Source: Panopea generosa
Lineage: Eukaryota > Mollusca > Bivalvia > Adapedonta > Hiatellidae
Reading direction: 5' to 3'
DNA: 64,000 nucleotides
Assembly (NCBI GenBank): GCA_029582155.1
Contig: CM055911.1
Location: forward strand, 25,681,590 to 25,745,589
Position numbers and translations under genes: made by a program. Below are positions 1 to 14,100 of this stretch, one piece after another (position 1 is the first letter of the stretch; every line of letters starts with the position of its first letter). The notes beneath the pieces were generated by a model, which was not told the origin of the DNA, did not search any database, and saw only the letters and a program-made list of their open reading frames with translations.

Positions 1-430
1 TTAATTTTGTACTGTTCTACATATAGAGACATGCACTTCTGGAACACTGGATACATTACCAATGGTTCTAAAAGTGCCTTATTCCCATAGATAGTCCTCT
101 GTTGGTCCAAATATGCAGAAAAAAACATGGGGTTGACCAGGTTGCTTTTTCACAATTTCGATGGTTTGATGGCAACCCTTTATTTTCGACAATTCTGCCC
201 ATTTGTTGAAGTGTATCACTACGCATCTTTAAACTTTTATAGCATCATCAAACAGTTCCCAGGGTCACCCAAACTTGAAAATGTTCCAATGTTCCCATAT
301 GCACAAAGAAATATGACATTTTATGCATTTTTAAAAAAAAAATTACCCAACCGCTTTACACAGCTCTAATTTCTTGGGCGTAATAATCTTGTTACCGTCA
401 TGTAAGGGAGGTAATTGTTCAGTGAGACCT
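1..430 (+). mobile_element. dispersed repeat family R, copy 1 (cut by window edge)
   Basis: This stretch matches 7922-8379 and 10551-11006 almost base for base, and part of 2490-2762 in reverse. The 3' end reads AAGGGAGGTAATTGTTCAG then TGAGACCT. Complete copies begin CGTCTCACAC, so the ends form a short imperfect inverted repeat around TCTCAC. That suggests a non-autonomous DNA element, although the superfamily is not clear. The minus strand of two copies carries the same open reading frame of about 70 residues. In this copy the frame is broken by an extra A in the run near position 120. Confidence 0.75.
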
Positions 431-765
431 TAAAGGGCCACACATAAGTATTAACAACTTTCTCATAATTTTATTTAGAGGCAAATATATCACTGAATGC
501 TGTAATACACGAAAAATATTCCGATTGGATTCATGCAGTCCCTTAATTGAATGTGCGATAAATCAAAATCAACTGACCTGTTTAAGGTTAGCGTCTGTCC
601 CTTTCAAACCAAATATTGAAGTGGAAACAATAAAACCAATAACCGGTACATGTCGTGAAAAAATGTGTGTTTCTACTCACCCAACAAAACACTGTCAGCA
701 CTTTTTCCCACTTCACCCGCAATTACATGTAAGTCCAACAGTGTGGATTGTAGCCACCAACGATC

Positions 766-1109
766 ACGATATTTAGCATCGCAGTCAACACAAAAAACGA
801 TATTTAACATCGCAGCCAACACTGAGAACGATATTTAACATCGCAGCCACTACTGAAAACAATATGTAACATCAACGCCATCACTGAGAACGATATTTAA
901 CATCGCAGCCACTACTGATAACGATATTTAACATCACAGCCGTCACTGAGAACGATATTTAACATCGCAGCAATCACTGAAAACGATATTTAACATCGCA
1001 GCCACTACTGATAACGATATTTAACATCACAGCCGTCACTGAGAACGATATTTAACATCGCAGCAGTCACTGAGAACGATATTTAATATCACAACCGTCA
1101 CTGAAAACG
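766..1109. repeat. 31-bp minisatellite
   Basis: About 11 head-to-tail copies of a 31-bp unit with the core ACGATATTTAACATCGCAG. Copies start at 766, 797, 828 and so on. The units differ at several bases (cgcagcc, cacagcc, cactactg, cgtcactg), so the array is moderately old. Confidence 0.9.
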
Positions 1110-1666
1110 CATCCATTACGCATGAATTATTCGAAATATGGTTCTGCAACACTGTTATACGGCTTCAGTCCATTGAAACACATATTCATGATAATCCAGC
1201 TTAATCCAAGTGCAAACAAAAACTAAAAAAATATCAATCACACGGGGTGGCATGGCGGTTGGCAATCATGATAACTCCCATATGAACACGAAAGTCAGTG
1301 AAATAGAAACACTTTAGCAATCTGTGGACGATCCGGTAATTTTAAAATACAGATGTAATCCGTGGAAAAACGTCTACATCAAAATACATAACGAAACCAA
1401 AACAAACAATTGCACGAGAAAACCATGGATAGGTAGTGTTAGTCGAATCACATACACGTAACAATGACATTTAAGTTTATCTTACGACATAGCGGATCAA
1501 CCAAGCGAAATCGATTCTATTTTAGGAGTTGACCATAGCATTGATACCAGTGGCAAACTTGGATGGTCAGTATTGTGAAGGGTATATTGTTTTAAGTCAA
1601 TTTCTGCCTCACAACATAGATAAACTGTATAAAAAATTACCAAATATGCAGTCAGTACATTCAATA

Positions 1667-1838
1667 CATTCAAACCTGTCTTAAACAGTCAGTCAATGGA
1701 AGAAGCAAAAGTGGCCCTTTTAGAAAGGTTATTGCTTAATACAGGTAAAGTCGCTCTGAAAGCAAAGAAGTATCAAAGTTGGCTGCTTAAGACAAGTAGC
1801 TGCTTTAATAGAGGAGACCGCATGCACAGGTTTGACTG
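1667..1838 (+). mobile_element. pogo/Tigger-like MITE, copy A
   Basis: A 172-bp element that ends ACAGGTTTGACTG followed by TA and begins CATTCAAACCTGTCTTAA, so its ends are inverted repeats of CAGTCAAACCTGT. The inner sequence (GCTTAAGACAAG, TAATAGAGG) recurs at 34800, 38884, 54178 and 54599. CAGT-type ends with a TA target site are typical of Tc1/mariner-pogo non-autonomous elements; the family assignment is inference. Confidence 0.75.
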
Positions 1839-2031
1839 TACATTCCAGTGTGTGTGGTTTTTAGTGATTCAGTATTAATGCATGAGTTTATAGAGATTAC
1901 ATGTGGTGATTACTCAGTATAAAATATATTTAACTTGTGTTTTAATTATGAAAATTCTTCAGTTATAAGTTCAGTGTATTTTATATATTATATTATTTTA
2001 CTAATTACTGAATTGATTGAACTACTTTCAG

Positions 2032-2157
2032 GGTGTGAGTATGGTGACATTTACGACTGTTCCCAGCTCAGTTCGAGTCAATGTTACAATGAAACATACA
2101 GTAAATCCATATGCTGCAACTCTTGCCAGAGTTTTGCAAGAACAAATCTACCGGAAG
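2032..2157 (+). CDS. exon: six-Cys module 1
   Basis: Acceptor TTTCAG ends at 2031 and donor GTAACT starts at 2158. The exon enters with 2 bases of a codon and leaves with 1 (phase 1 on both sides). It encodes 41 full codons from CEYGDIYDC to TNLPE. The cysteines are spaced C-x7-C-x7-C-x9-CC-x2-C. An NET glycosylation sequon lies between the third Cys and the CC pair. Confidence 0.75.
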
Positions 2158-5100
2158 GTAACTATGTTAAGTGGTTGTAGAATCTATTCATCCAGAAACG
2201 TACATTCATCATATCACAATTTCATTTCTCTATCTAGATGATGCTTCAGAACTCATATTGAATAATAATTTTGCCCAAATGGATGAAAAGATGAGATTGT
2301 TTCTGTTTTCACATAGTATTCCTATGTAAAATTCTAAGTTCCTTTACAGGGCTCCTAAAAAATATCAGACCCTTAGTTTTTATCTTCATTCAACCTCTAC
2401 ATATAGGGATTTATGCCAAATATGAACAAATTTGACTGACCAGTTCTTAAGAAAACGATTTTTGTATATCCCAATTTTTACACTTTACTCTTACGCCTAA
2501 GAAATTAGAGCTGTGTAAATCGGTTGGTCAATTATTTTGTTAAAAAAGCATAAAATGTCATATTTCTTTGTGTATATGGGGACATTGGAACATTTTCAGG
2601 ATTTCTGCTAAGTTTGGTTGACATTGGAAACTGTTTGGTGAAGCTATAACAGCTTAAAGATTCTTTGTGATACACTGCAACAAATGGGCAGAACTGTCAA
2701 AAATGAAGGGGTGTCATCAAACCATCAAAATTTTGAAAAAGCAACCTGGTCAACCCCATGAAATATTAAATAACTTCATTTTGTCATAGTATTCACAGAC
2801 AGTCAATTTTAACACTATTTGAAATTTTGAAAAAGCAACCTGATCAACCCATGAAATATAAAAATAACTTTATTTTGTCATAATATTCACAGATAGTCAA
2901 TTTTAACACTATTTGAAATTTTTGAAAAAGCAACCTGGTCAACCCCATGAAATATGAAAATAACTTTATTTTGTCATAGTATTCACAGATAGTCAATTTT
3001 AACACTATTTGTTACGCGTGTGTATGAACTAGAAAAGGCCAGATACATGTAATTGTGCAAAGTACCCTCTTTATTAGGTTATGCTCTAGTACTGGTTAAC
3101 CATCCCAGAGAAAAGTGGTTATTAGGTTAACTGCTAAACTGTTACATGTAGTTCTTCGATGACAGAAATAAAATATTTAAACAAACAGAAATTCTTGTCT
3201 TTAAATACCAGACTGTAAATATGGAGATAAAAATCCGACGTGTGCCCGAAACTTGTGTCAGCAGTACCCGGAAATATGCTGTGAGACATGTGTTGACGTT
3301 AACCAATCAACGACACGATCTACATCACGTGACACTGTGCAAACGACACAGACGCCGGCAATACAAACCACTAAACAAGCCGACGAATCCTTTCTACCAA
3401 GTAAGTTCGTCGTGTATTTTATCAATTTCTAAAACTGCATTATTCGGCATGTAAGACAGCTGAATATTTTCTGAGTTTATTGTTAATTGCTAAATGTATA
3501 TATTACTCCAATATAATAGAATAGATTAATTAATGAATGAATGGGGTTTTACGGCGTATCAACGCATTGTAGGTTATTCGACGACAACACGAAGGAAGAT
3601 TCCAGGTTGACTCTACATGTACAAAAACAACAAATTAACATACAAATTCAAAATATCACATCAACAAATGAATATGCAGAATGAACCTAGCAATTTGATT
3701 CCTGCAGAACTACAGAGTTTCAGTAAATTATATCGTAAATTCAAATTTGCTTCTTACGACATGCATGAGCCACAGTGATCCTATTTTTTGCCATTACTCA
3801 TATTGCTCTTTGGAACCACACAGGGGGTTGGTAATCTAACCACAATAATGGATATGACAAAAAAATGATAAAATGAATATGACACCCTTTATTGGGGATT
3901 CCAACCCCTCTGCAGAGATCGACAGTGATTCTATTCTTAGCCGGAATCACACGGGTTCAGAGTGCAGCATTCATTTTAGTAAAAGCCGTCATTTACAAAA
4001 CAAGACCTGTCGAAGGGATATCGCGCTCGACTAATTCGATGCTGTTTCAAAATAACAGTCATTTTAGGAAAAACATACCTCTCGAAAGACAATTAATATA
4101 AACACTCAGGGGTAGTAAATTGAAGGTATAATGTATCTGTCTTAACACCAATACAGGCTCCTGTGGGTGAGACAGGCACCAGGTATCTGGTCTTAATACC
4201 AACACCGTCTCATGTGGGTGATACAAGCCCTATGTATCTGGTCTTAACACCAATACAGTCTCCTGTGGGTGAGATAGGCACTAGGTGTCTGGTCTTACAT
4301 GTAACACCGATATAATATCCTGTGGGTGAGACAGGCACCAGGTATCTGATCTCAACACCGATACAGTAGCATGTGGGTGAGACAGGCAATACGTGTTTGA
4401 TCTTAACACCAATACAGTCTACTGTGGGTGAGACAGGCACCAGGTATCTGGTCTTTACACCAATACAGTCTCCTATGGGTGAGACAGACCCCAGATATCT
4501 GGTCTTAACACCGATACAGTTTCCTGTGGGTGAGACAGGCACCAGGTATCTGACCTCAACACTAATACAGTATTATGTGGGTGAGACAGGCAATACGTGT
4601 CTGATACACCAATACAGTCTCTAGTTGGTGAGAAAGGTACCAGGTATCTGGTCTTAACATCGATACAGTCTCCTGTGGGTGAGACAGGCCCCAGGTTTCT
4701 GGTCTTAACACCGATACAGTCTTCTTTGGGTGCGACAGGGAACACGTGTCTGATCTTATCACCGATACAGTTTCCTTTGGGCGAGACAGACCCCAGGTAT
4801 CTGATCTTAACACCGATACAGTCTCATGTGGGTGAGATACGGAAGACGTGTCTGATCTTAACACCGATATAGTCTACTGTGGGTGAGACAGGCTGCATGT
4901 ATCTGGTCTTTACATCGATACAGTCTACAGTCTTGTATGGATGAGACAAGAAACACGCATGAACTATTAAAATATTTGTCCGATTCTTAATACGTGGCGT
5001 GGGGGAAGCCGGATGATTGCAAATTCTAGTAAAGGGGTGGAGGCTCAAATTCACCTACTCGGAAGACTTATCATAACTTATTTTTTTATCGTTAAACATG

Positions 5101-8100
5101 AGCACGCTGTCCGTCCGTACGTTAACATTTATCTTTTGTAAACTGTAGTACCGCTATATAAACGGTCGTATTGTTTGTACATCCCTAAGGTTGGGTAATT
5201 CCCGTTGCTGCTGGTGTGGGAGGAGCGTTTGTGATCGGATTGATAGTCGCCATGTTTTGCTGCTGCAGAAGCAGCGGTAGGAAGGATTACAGAAGAGATA
5301 AAGAAAGACGCCGTCGCCGACACAGGGATGAAAATCGTTCTGTAAGAAGATGTAGTGTTTTTGTTGTGTTTTTATATTGGTTTCACTTTTAATTTGTTTT
5401 AGATTGATTGCTAAGTAAGCTCTGAGGTTTTGCGGATTGCTCTCTTGTCCGTTTCTTGTGTAGAACCAATACTATACTGGTTGTTGCTGGTTGATGCTTA
5501 ATGATGATGATGATGCTATTGCTGCTGCTGATAATGGTGATGATGATGATAATGGTTGTGGTGATGATGGTAATGATGATGATAATGGTGATGATGATAA
5601 TGATGGTGATGATGATGATAATGATGATAACAGCGACGATGTTAATTATGATGATGATGCTGATGATGATGATAAGTTTCCCATGGTTTGAACAATTATT
5701 TACTTGTGGTACAACCTATTTGAGCTACAAAATGATTTAGTTATTTATGTTTCTAAATTTCTGTTCTAGGAAAAGCACAGACGGACGCGGGACAGGTCAT
5801 ATAGTGACCTCAAACCATCGTCATACGATAATAATGGCATGTCGTAAGTAAAGGAGTGCTTTGTTTGTATTGCCCAATATCCTAGATTCAAGGTTCCATA
5901 ATAATAGCATGTCGTAAGTAGAGGAGTGCTTTGTTTGTATTTCTCAATAGCCTAGATTCAAGGTTCCATAATAATGGCTTGTCGTTAGTAAAGGAGTGCT
6001 TTGTTTGTATTTCTCAATAGCCTAGATTCAATGTTCCATAATAATGGCATGTCGTAAGTAAAGGAGTACTTTGTTTGTATTGCCCAATAGCCTAGATTCA
6101 AGGCTCCATAATAATGGCATGCCGTAAGTAAATGAGTGCTTTGTTTGTATTGCCCAATAGCCTTGATTCAATGTTCCATAATAATACCATGTCGTAAGTA
6201 AAGGAGTGCTTTGTTTGTATTGCCCAATAGCCTAGATTCAATGTTCCATAATAATGACATGTCGTAAGTAAAGGAGTACTTTGTTTGTATTTCCCAGTAG
6301 CCAAGATTCAAGGTTCCATAATAATGGCATGCCGTAAGTAAATGAGTGCTTTGTTTGTATTGTCCAATAGCCTAGATTCAAGGCTCCATAATGATGGCAT
6401 GTCGTAAGTAAAGGAGTGCTTTATTTGTATTGCCCAATAGCCTAGATTAAATGTTCCATAATAATAGCATGTCGTAAGTGAAAGAGTTGTTTGTTTGTAT
6501 TGCCCAATAGCCTAGATTCAATGTTCCATAATAATAGCATGTCGTAAGTAAAGGAGTGCTTTGTTTGTATTTCCCAATAGCTTAGATTTAATGTTCAATA
6601 ATTATGGCTTGTCGTAAGTAAATGAGTGTTTTGTTTGTATTTCCCAATAGCCTAGATTCAATGTTCCATAATAATAACATGTCGTAAGTAAAGGAGTGCT
6701 TTGTTTGAATTGCCCAATAGCCTAGATTCAATGTTCCATAATAATGGCATGTCGTAAGTAGAGGAGTGCGTTGTTTGTTTTTCCCAGTAGCCTAAATTCA
6801 AGGTTCCATAATAATGGCATGTCTCAAGTAAAGGAGTGCTTTGTTTGTATTGCCCAATAGCCTAGATTCAAGGTTCCATAATAATGGCATGTCGTTAGTA
6901 GAGGAGTGCGTTGTTTGTTTTTCCCAGTAGCCTAGATTCAAGGTTCCATAATAATGGCATGTCTTCAGTAAAAGAGTGCTTTGTTTGTATTGTTTAATAG
7001 CCTAGATTCAAGGTTCCATAATAATGGCATGTCGTAAGTAGGGGAGTGCGTTGTTTGTTTTTCCCAGTAGCCTAGATTCAAGGTTCCATAATAATGGCAT
7101 GTTTTAAGTAGGGGAGTGCGTTGTTTGTTTTTCCCAGTAGCCTAGATTCAAGGTTCCATAATAATGGCATGTCGTAAGTAGAGGAGTGCGTTGTTTGTTT
7201 TTCCCAATAGCCTAGATTCAATGTTCCATAATAATGGCATGCCGTAAGTAAAGGAGTGCTTTGTTTGTATTGCCCAATAGCCTAGATTCAAGGTTCCATA
7301 ATAATGGTATGTCGTCAGTAGAGGAGTGCGTTGTTTGTTTTTCCCAGTAGCCTAGATTCAAGGTTCCATAATAATGGCATGTCTTAAGTAAAGGAGTGCT
7401 TTGTTTGTATTGTTTAATAGCCTAGATTCAATGTTCCATAATAATGGCATGTCTTAAGTAAAGGAGTGCTTTGTTTGTATTGTTTAATAGCCTAGATTCA
7501 AGGTTCCATAATAATGGCATGTCTTAAGTAAAGGAGTGCTTTGTTTGTATTGTTTAATAGCCTAGATTCAAGGTTCCATAATAATGGCATGTTATAAGTA
7601 AAGGAGTGCTTTGTTTGTATTGCCCAATAGCATAGATTCAAGGTTCCATAATAATGGCATGTCGTAAGTAGAGGAGTGCGTTGTTTGTTTTTCCATGTAG
7701 CTTAGACTCAAGGTTCCATAATAATGGCATGTCTTAAGTAAAGGAGTGCTTTGTTTGTATTGTTTAATAGCCTAGATTCAATGTTCCATAATAATGGCAT
7801 GTCGTAAGTAAAGGAGTGCTTTGTTTGTATTGCCCAATAGCCTTGATTCAATGTTCCATAATAAGGATTGGACGTTTCGGCGAAATTCTTATACAGGTGG
7901 AAATGGGAATCCATTGCAATAGACGTCTCACACACCAATTAATTTTGTACTGTTCTACATATAGAGACATGCACTTCTGGAACACTGGGTACATTACCAA
8001 TGGTTCTAAAAGTGCCTTATTCCCATAAATAGTCCTCTGTTGGTCCAAATATGCAGAAAAAACATGGGGTTGACCAGGTTGCTTTTTCACAATTTCGATA

Positions 8101-11100
8101 GTTTGATGGCACCCCTTCATTTTTGACAATTCTTCCCATTTGTTGCAGTGTATCACTACGCATCTTTAAACTATTATAGCATCATCAAACAGTTCCCAGG
8201 GTCACCTAAACTTTGCAGAAATCATGAAAATATTCCAATGTTTCCATATGCACAAAGAAATATGACATTTTTTGCATTTTTCAAAAAAAATTTACCCAAC
8301 CGCTTTACACAGCTCTAATTTCTTGGGCGTAATACTCTTGCTACCGTCATGTAAGGGAGGTAATTGTTCAGTGAGACCTTGAAGAGTAGAAATTGTCATG
8401 ATATGTGACTGAAATTTTTGTCGAACAAACCTTTACAATTTCTAAATATAAAAATACGCCTTTTGAATTCATCGCACAACTGTTTTCGAATTCATGCACC
8501 AAAATAAGATGGCCGTCACACATACAAATCAGTTTCGGACGACTTGAAAACACGAAAAACTGCCAAATTTTTTTAGCCATTGTACCTTAATAAAAATAAT
8601 TCTAGGAAACGAAATACTTTGAAAATGTCATTGTATTGCCTCCTATAGTGTATCTATCTGACTGCATATTCATTTTATTGTATATGCAACATTACATAAC
8701 TTAAGTGTCAAAATACATGACCATATATGGATAAATAGTTGTTTTTGCTTCAAATAATGTTCTGTTTTGTTGCAAAACTATATATTTGACTTTTTTTATA
8801 TCTATAGCAAACAAATATTAATGTTTGAAGGTGCCCAGCAATAATTTGCATGTCATTGACACTAACCATGCCCCTGTTTTCAATACATAAATGAATAACA
8901 TACTTTTGTACAAGCATTAGATTCAATATCAACTACGAATATATCCCTTACCAATTGAGGTATCTATTAGGCATATATATTAAATTCCAATACTATTTTG
9001 TTTATTTTATCAATAAAAATAGCAAATGAAAGTAAAATGTGCATGAAAGTCACTTTAAAGCAAGAAAATGAAATGATGAATCAAAATGAGACAAAATATG
9101 GATACAGCATATTTGGCTGGACCGATAAGCTCATTGCAAAAAGGCGGTTTGCTAAAGTGCATCTCTTTACGACAAATTACTTTGAAATAAATATATCAAA
9201 GAATATTGCGATAAGAAATATTTGTCGCGAGATGACTCATTACTTTACAGATTTTCCAAAACTGGCATAAAAAAATGGGCAGTTAAAATAGAGTTGTTGC
9301 AATAATTATATGAAAATTAGAAATTGTCATATTGGAGAATGCTATAATGTTGAATGTGGAGAAAAATATTGTACACATTCAATAAAAGACAGTGAAAAAA
9401 CATCATCTTCAATGAGAAAAATCTATATTCTATAGCAAGCATCATGTATTTTTATTTGAAGAAAAAGAAAGAAGAACAACCGAAAGAAATCAGATGATGG
9501 TACAAAAGTTTCAAGCACAGGTTAACTAAACGCTGAGAAATTATTACGCGAATCTGTTTCGCGTCATTTCAAATATGTCGCATTTTACCGTTTACCTGAA
9601 TGTCCAAGAGTAGGTAAATACTGTGTATAAGCCAGACCGGCCGCATAAATATCAACAATGAGGATAAAAAAATGACAGTAAAACAAAAATGGCAGTCATA
9701 CGCCATACCATTAAAATGAAACGCGACAGTTTGGCGGTTGGTATATCGAAAACTGGATACAGAGCTGTTGATAACAAATACCAATGACAAAATAATGAAA
9801 CAGGAAATTTCTCCATAATTCATGATCAATATAATATTAATTAATATAAACAGCGACAAAAAAAAAATATTGCTCATACGCGACCAACCATATTGTCAAA
9901 AAGCATGCGCTAAAGAGTGGAAACAGTATCGCGACAAATGTTACCATTTCTATGTAGGTGGGGTATGAATTATACATAAATAATGAGTTTCTAACACATA
10001 AAAATGGTTTAACTTACATGAATCATGAAATCTGGATGCAGTGAATGCTCTAGACATGCTTTTGTTGTGATATATTAGCATCACTGTCTCTCTGTGTGAC
10101 TTTCAAGTGTTTTTAAGTGCAAACTTCTATTCATTTTAGCCAGGATTTTGAGACAGATGGCTAAAATCAAGTCTCATCACATGATGCAGCAAAGCATATT
10201 TGCATACATGATCATTTCTTTTTCAGTTAAATAGATGAGCTCACTTTGTGTTCCTTCCATTGAATTGAATAAATCCTGATTCCAACATTTCCATGACAAA
10301 TTTTCAGCTGCTCAGTCTCATTTCCCTATTTGCTTTACTGTTTTAGCATAGTTTGGTTTTGCCTGTGTGACACTTCTCTATTTCACTCAAAGTCATCCAT
10401 TTTTCACAAAAAGTACATTTATTTTTCCATTTAGAGGTTTCAAATACAGTATTTCCAATAGAAAGTGACATATTTTAAAAAAGAAAGTAAATCTGAATCA
10501 CAAAGATGCAGTTTCCTCCCAGCGTCTACCGAAAATGATCTGGTTCTTGAACGTCTCACACACCAATTAATTTTGTACTGTTCTACATATAGAGACATGC
10601 ACTCCTGGAACACTGGATACTTTACCAATGGTTCTAAAAGCGCCTTATTCCCATAGATAGTCCTCTGTTGGTCCAAATATGCAGAAAAAACATGGGGTTG
10701 ACCAGGTTGCTTTTTCACAATTTCGATGGTTTGATGGCACCCTTCATTTTTGACAATTCTGCCCATTTGTTGCAGTGTATCACTACGCATCTTTAAACTG
10801 TTATAGCATCATCAAACAGTTTCCTGGGTCACCCAAACTTTGCAGAAATCATGAAAATATTCCAATGTTCCCATATGCACAAAGAAATAAAACATTTTAT
10901 GCATTTTTTTAAAAAAAATTACACAACCGCTTTACACAGCTCTAATTTCTTGGGCGTAATAATCTTGCTACCGTCATGTAAGGGAGGTAATTGTTCAGTA
11001 AGACCTAGAGAGAGCATATAATATTACTTTTAAGAGGGATTTGATCGTCCGACTGGCATAACTATCAAATCGTCCCATTTGTGCAATAAGGTTCTAAGTG

Positions 11101-14100
11101 TATATAAAAAAGAAGGCACTTGGTACCTTTTTACACTAATAGGGCAGAATATTCTATCAAAAGCAATAGCAGTTTTACAGTTAAAAAATATATATAAGCA
11201 GCAAATATGATATATTAGTCAGCAGAAGTATAACAGTAACTTCGATAAATAAGCAAAACTAACTATAGTTAATTATGTGCATTGTGGTCTTGATGTTTGT
11301 CACTGTGTTACCACTAGATGGCACTTACGCATGAACCTTTGGAATTTCAGGATATATATGGGATATCCAGTTGTGCTGGTGGAGGAAGACCTCAGACTGA
11401 GTCAGACTGAGTAGAACCACCGACCTTCCGCAAGTAACTGGAAACTTTTTCATATTATTTATTTTGGAGCGAACGGGACTCGAACTTACCACCTTAGCGG
11501 TGAGAGGTAAGTGATCTTGAGACGGCGCCTTAGACCACTCGGCCACGGAGGACCCCATTCCTATGTATCGAACGAGCTATACTTTTGACTGAATTCAGAA
11601 CATAATTGAACTGACGCGAGGACGACCATCGCCGCTCCGCCCACTGGTCACGTGGCATGGTAAATGACAAAGTTAATACAATGCAGTGTTTACTTAGACA
11701 TCGTTATCTTGTCAAAGGAAAATGGCGGCGTAGCAACCGAAACTAATCGTTAATTAAATTAAGTAGGTTTATTTCTTACTGTGTCTGTTGCTGATCGGGT
11801 AAAACACAATAAAGAGCACAATTAGAAGTCTGGTGTGTTATGGTGACTGTACATCTATATTATTAATACAGAAACACTGTACTTGGTTTGGAATGTGTGA
11901 AATGGATTTCTGATGATTGGCTGAAATTTTCAAGGTTTTATCTTTAATCGTTTTTGAGTACTATTGGAATCAATGGCCAAAATTGGGCTGTTTTGGGTCG
12001 TTATGGTGTTGCACTTGAAGAGTTATTTCTTCATAAAATCAAATGATATAATTTAAAATCATTTAAATAATGACAATTTTATCCTTCCTATTTTGATATA
12101 AAGTTCATAGCTGTATGACAAACTTCAGTAAAGATATGTTAGTTGATGTAAAAGTTGTACTTCGTTATAGTTTTTCTCTCATTATTACTTAAGCTTCATT
12201 ATGCTTTGATAAAACATGCAATTAAAAAGTTATTCTTTACTGTTATAATGCATTTGTTTCTCCATATTATGGTTCAAGAACAAAATCCATGGCTCGATGT
12301 TTTATTATCTCATAAAAAAATGTTATTCTAGTTTTAAAACGGAAATAAATTGTTTCCAAAAAACATGTAGTGTCCGTAACCAGCCTAAATTCTCAAGGAT
12401 TAAAGTAAGCTATACCCTCAATTAATATTTCTGGCACAAGCCTCTTAGTTAAAGAATTAATATATAAAAAGTTTCAGGTTTTAGATGATAAACTGTCTCA
12501 GTGAGAGGATCAAACATAATTCGGACACTACAAAAAACCTGTAGCGTCCGTACATGTAACCCTTAATTTATAGTCACACTTCATTGCTGTGTCGACAGTT
12601 AAAAAAATCAAGTTTGAGTATGTCATGTATGTTTGTGTTCTTACACCACCATTACTTTTGGAACTTAAAGACATTTAGATTATGCAAATACTTGCAGACA
12701 ATTGATTGCATCTGATTTTTAATTGCATCAATTTCCTAATCAGCAGAACATATATTCAATCTTTATATGACTGGAAATCTTGACCGTGATGATTTTATAA
12801 TTATCAGCAGCAGATATTTACACAATATGAAAAAATTAACCAAAATAACTCGTATAACAACAGAATATGGAAGAATTTTCTCAGATTAGAATGGTATGTG
12901 TTTGTGTAGTGTCCGTAACCTAGAATTGAATAGGACAGTTGATCAAATTTTGATTGAAATCTCTATGGTCTCTACCGGCCATGGATCTTCCCTAACTGAC
13001 TGCTATGGACAGGTTTGACTGGAATACTTTAAGTGTGTGTATCACTATGCAGAAAGTGGTGATATGTTGGACTAGAAATAGAAGTACTTGAATGGACAGA
13101 TGGCTTCACATCTTAGTGCAAAGGCGAGAAATCGATTAGACATAAAACTTTGAGATATATTCAAAAAGTGACAAGAAACCATTTTTGAGATTATCCATGA
13201 AAAAATGTTAGTGCTAGTTTAGGAGCCATTGTGAAGAAGGCAGTCATTAGTAACAGGAAGGCAATTGGAACTGCCCTTGGAATTTTTCATCAATGTTACG
13301 AAAGCCTCCAATCAGTGCCTACAGCTTTGCAAATCAGAAATATATATATTATAAATACAACAGAAAGACCTACAAATCAAATAAAGTTATACATTTAAAA
13401 CGACTAGAAAAACTTGCTTTGTAAGAAGTGCATAATCAGATTACAAACTGCTAATCAGAATTGACTAACTCATCTGGAATTGGCCAATGTGACAATACAC
13501 AATACTGTCCACCATGGGCAGACAGTAGTGAGGATGTTGAAGGTTTTGCATTGACAGGGCACAGATAACCAGAAACATGACATCAATGAACCTCCCAGAG
13601 AGATAAATAGTTGGGATGAAAATAGAGAATGGATGTTTAAATTGTTTCAAATGTACATACAGGACACTTTTTATTTTAAATCAAATATTTATTCTTTGAA
13701 GTGTCCATAAATATTTAATACAGTACTTTAATTCTTGATTTAAAACTGTGTGTTTAGTTGAACATTCACTGTTACATATATGTTTTGGGTAAAAGTTCAT
13801 ATTCATTACATTGTATGATACTGATTTTTGCATGATCTGCTTTTAAAATATTCATATGTTTATGACAAACTGATGTTAACAAAAAAAACTAAAAAATAAT
13901 GCTATCTTTATGTTTCACTTATATTTGTAAAGTTTTGCAGCTATATCTTTAATTAATATCATTATAATTATTTGAATTGATTATAATGTTTGTTCACAAA
14001 TTAGTTTTCGCAATAGTGATTTTGATTTTGTTTTGATGCAGGAAGTTTTCTGCAGTGTCCGTAACCAAGCAGAATTTTCCATATTTTATGTATTTTTTTC

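Noticed and set aside
4210-4872. several overlapping frames with 17-residue repeats
   Set aside because: They are shadows of the 51-bp minisatellite inside an intron; no matching splice borders.
5491-5740. Asp-rich and Met-rich frames
   Set aside because: A (GAT)n microsatellite between two verified exons; no splice sites in phase.
5831-7862. resemblance of the 70-bp array to a CRISPR array
   Set aside because: The whole unit repeats, with no unique spacers, and the setting is an animal intron.
11470-11556. tRNA-Leu gene on the minus strand
   Set aside because: The acceptor and anticodon stems do not pair and a SINE body follows; it is a SINE head.
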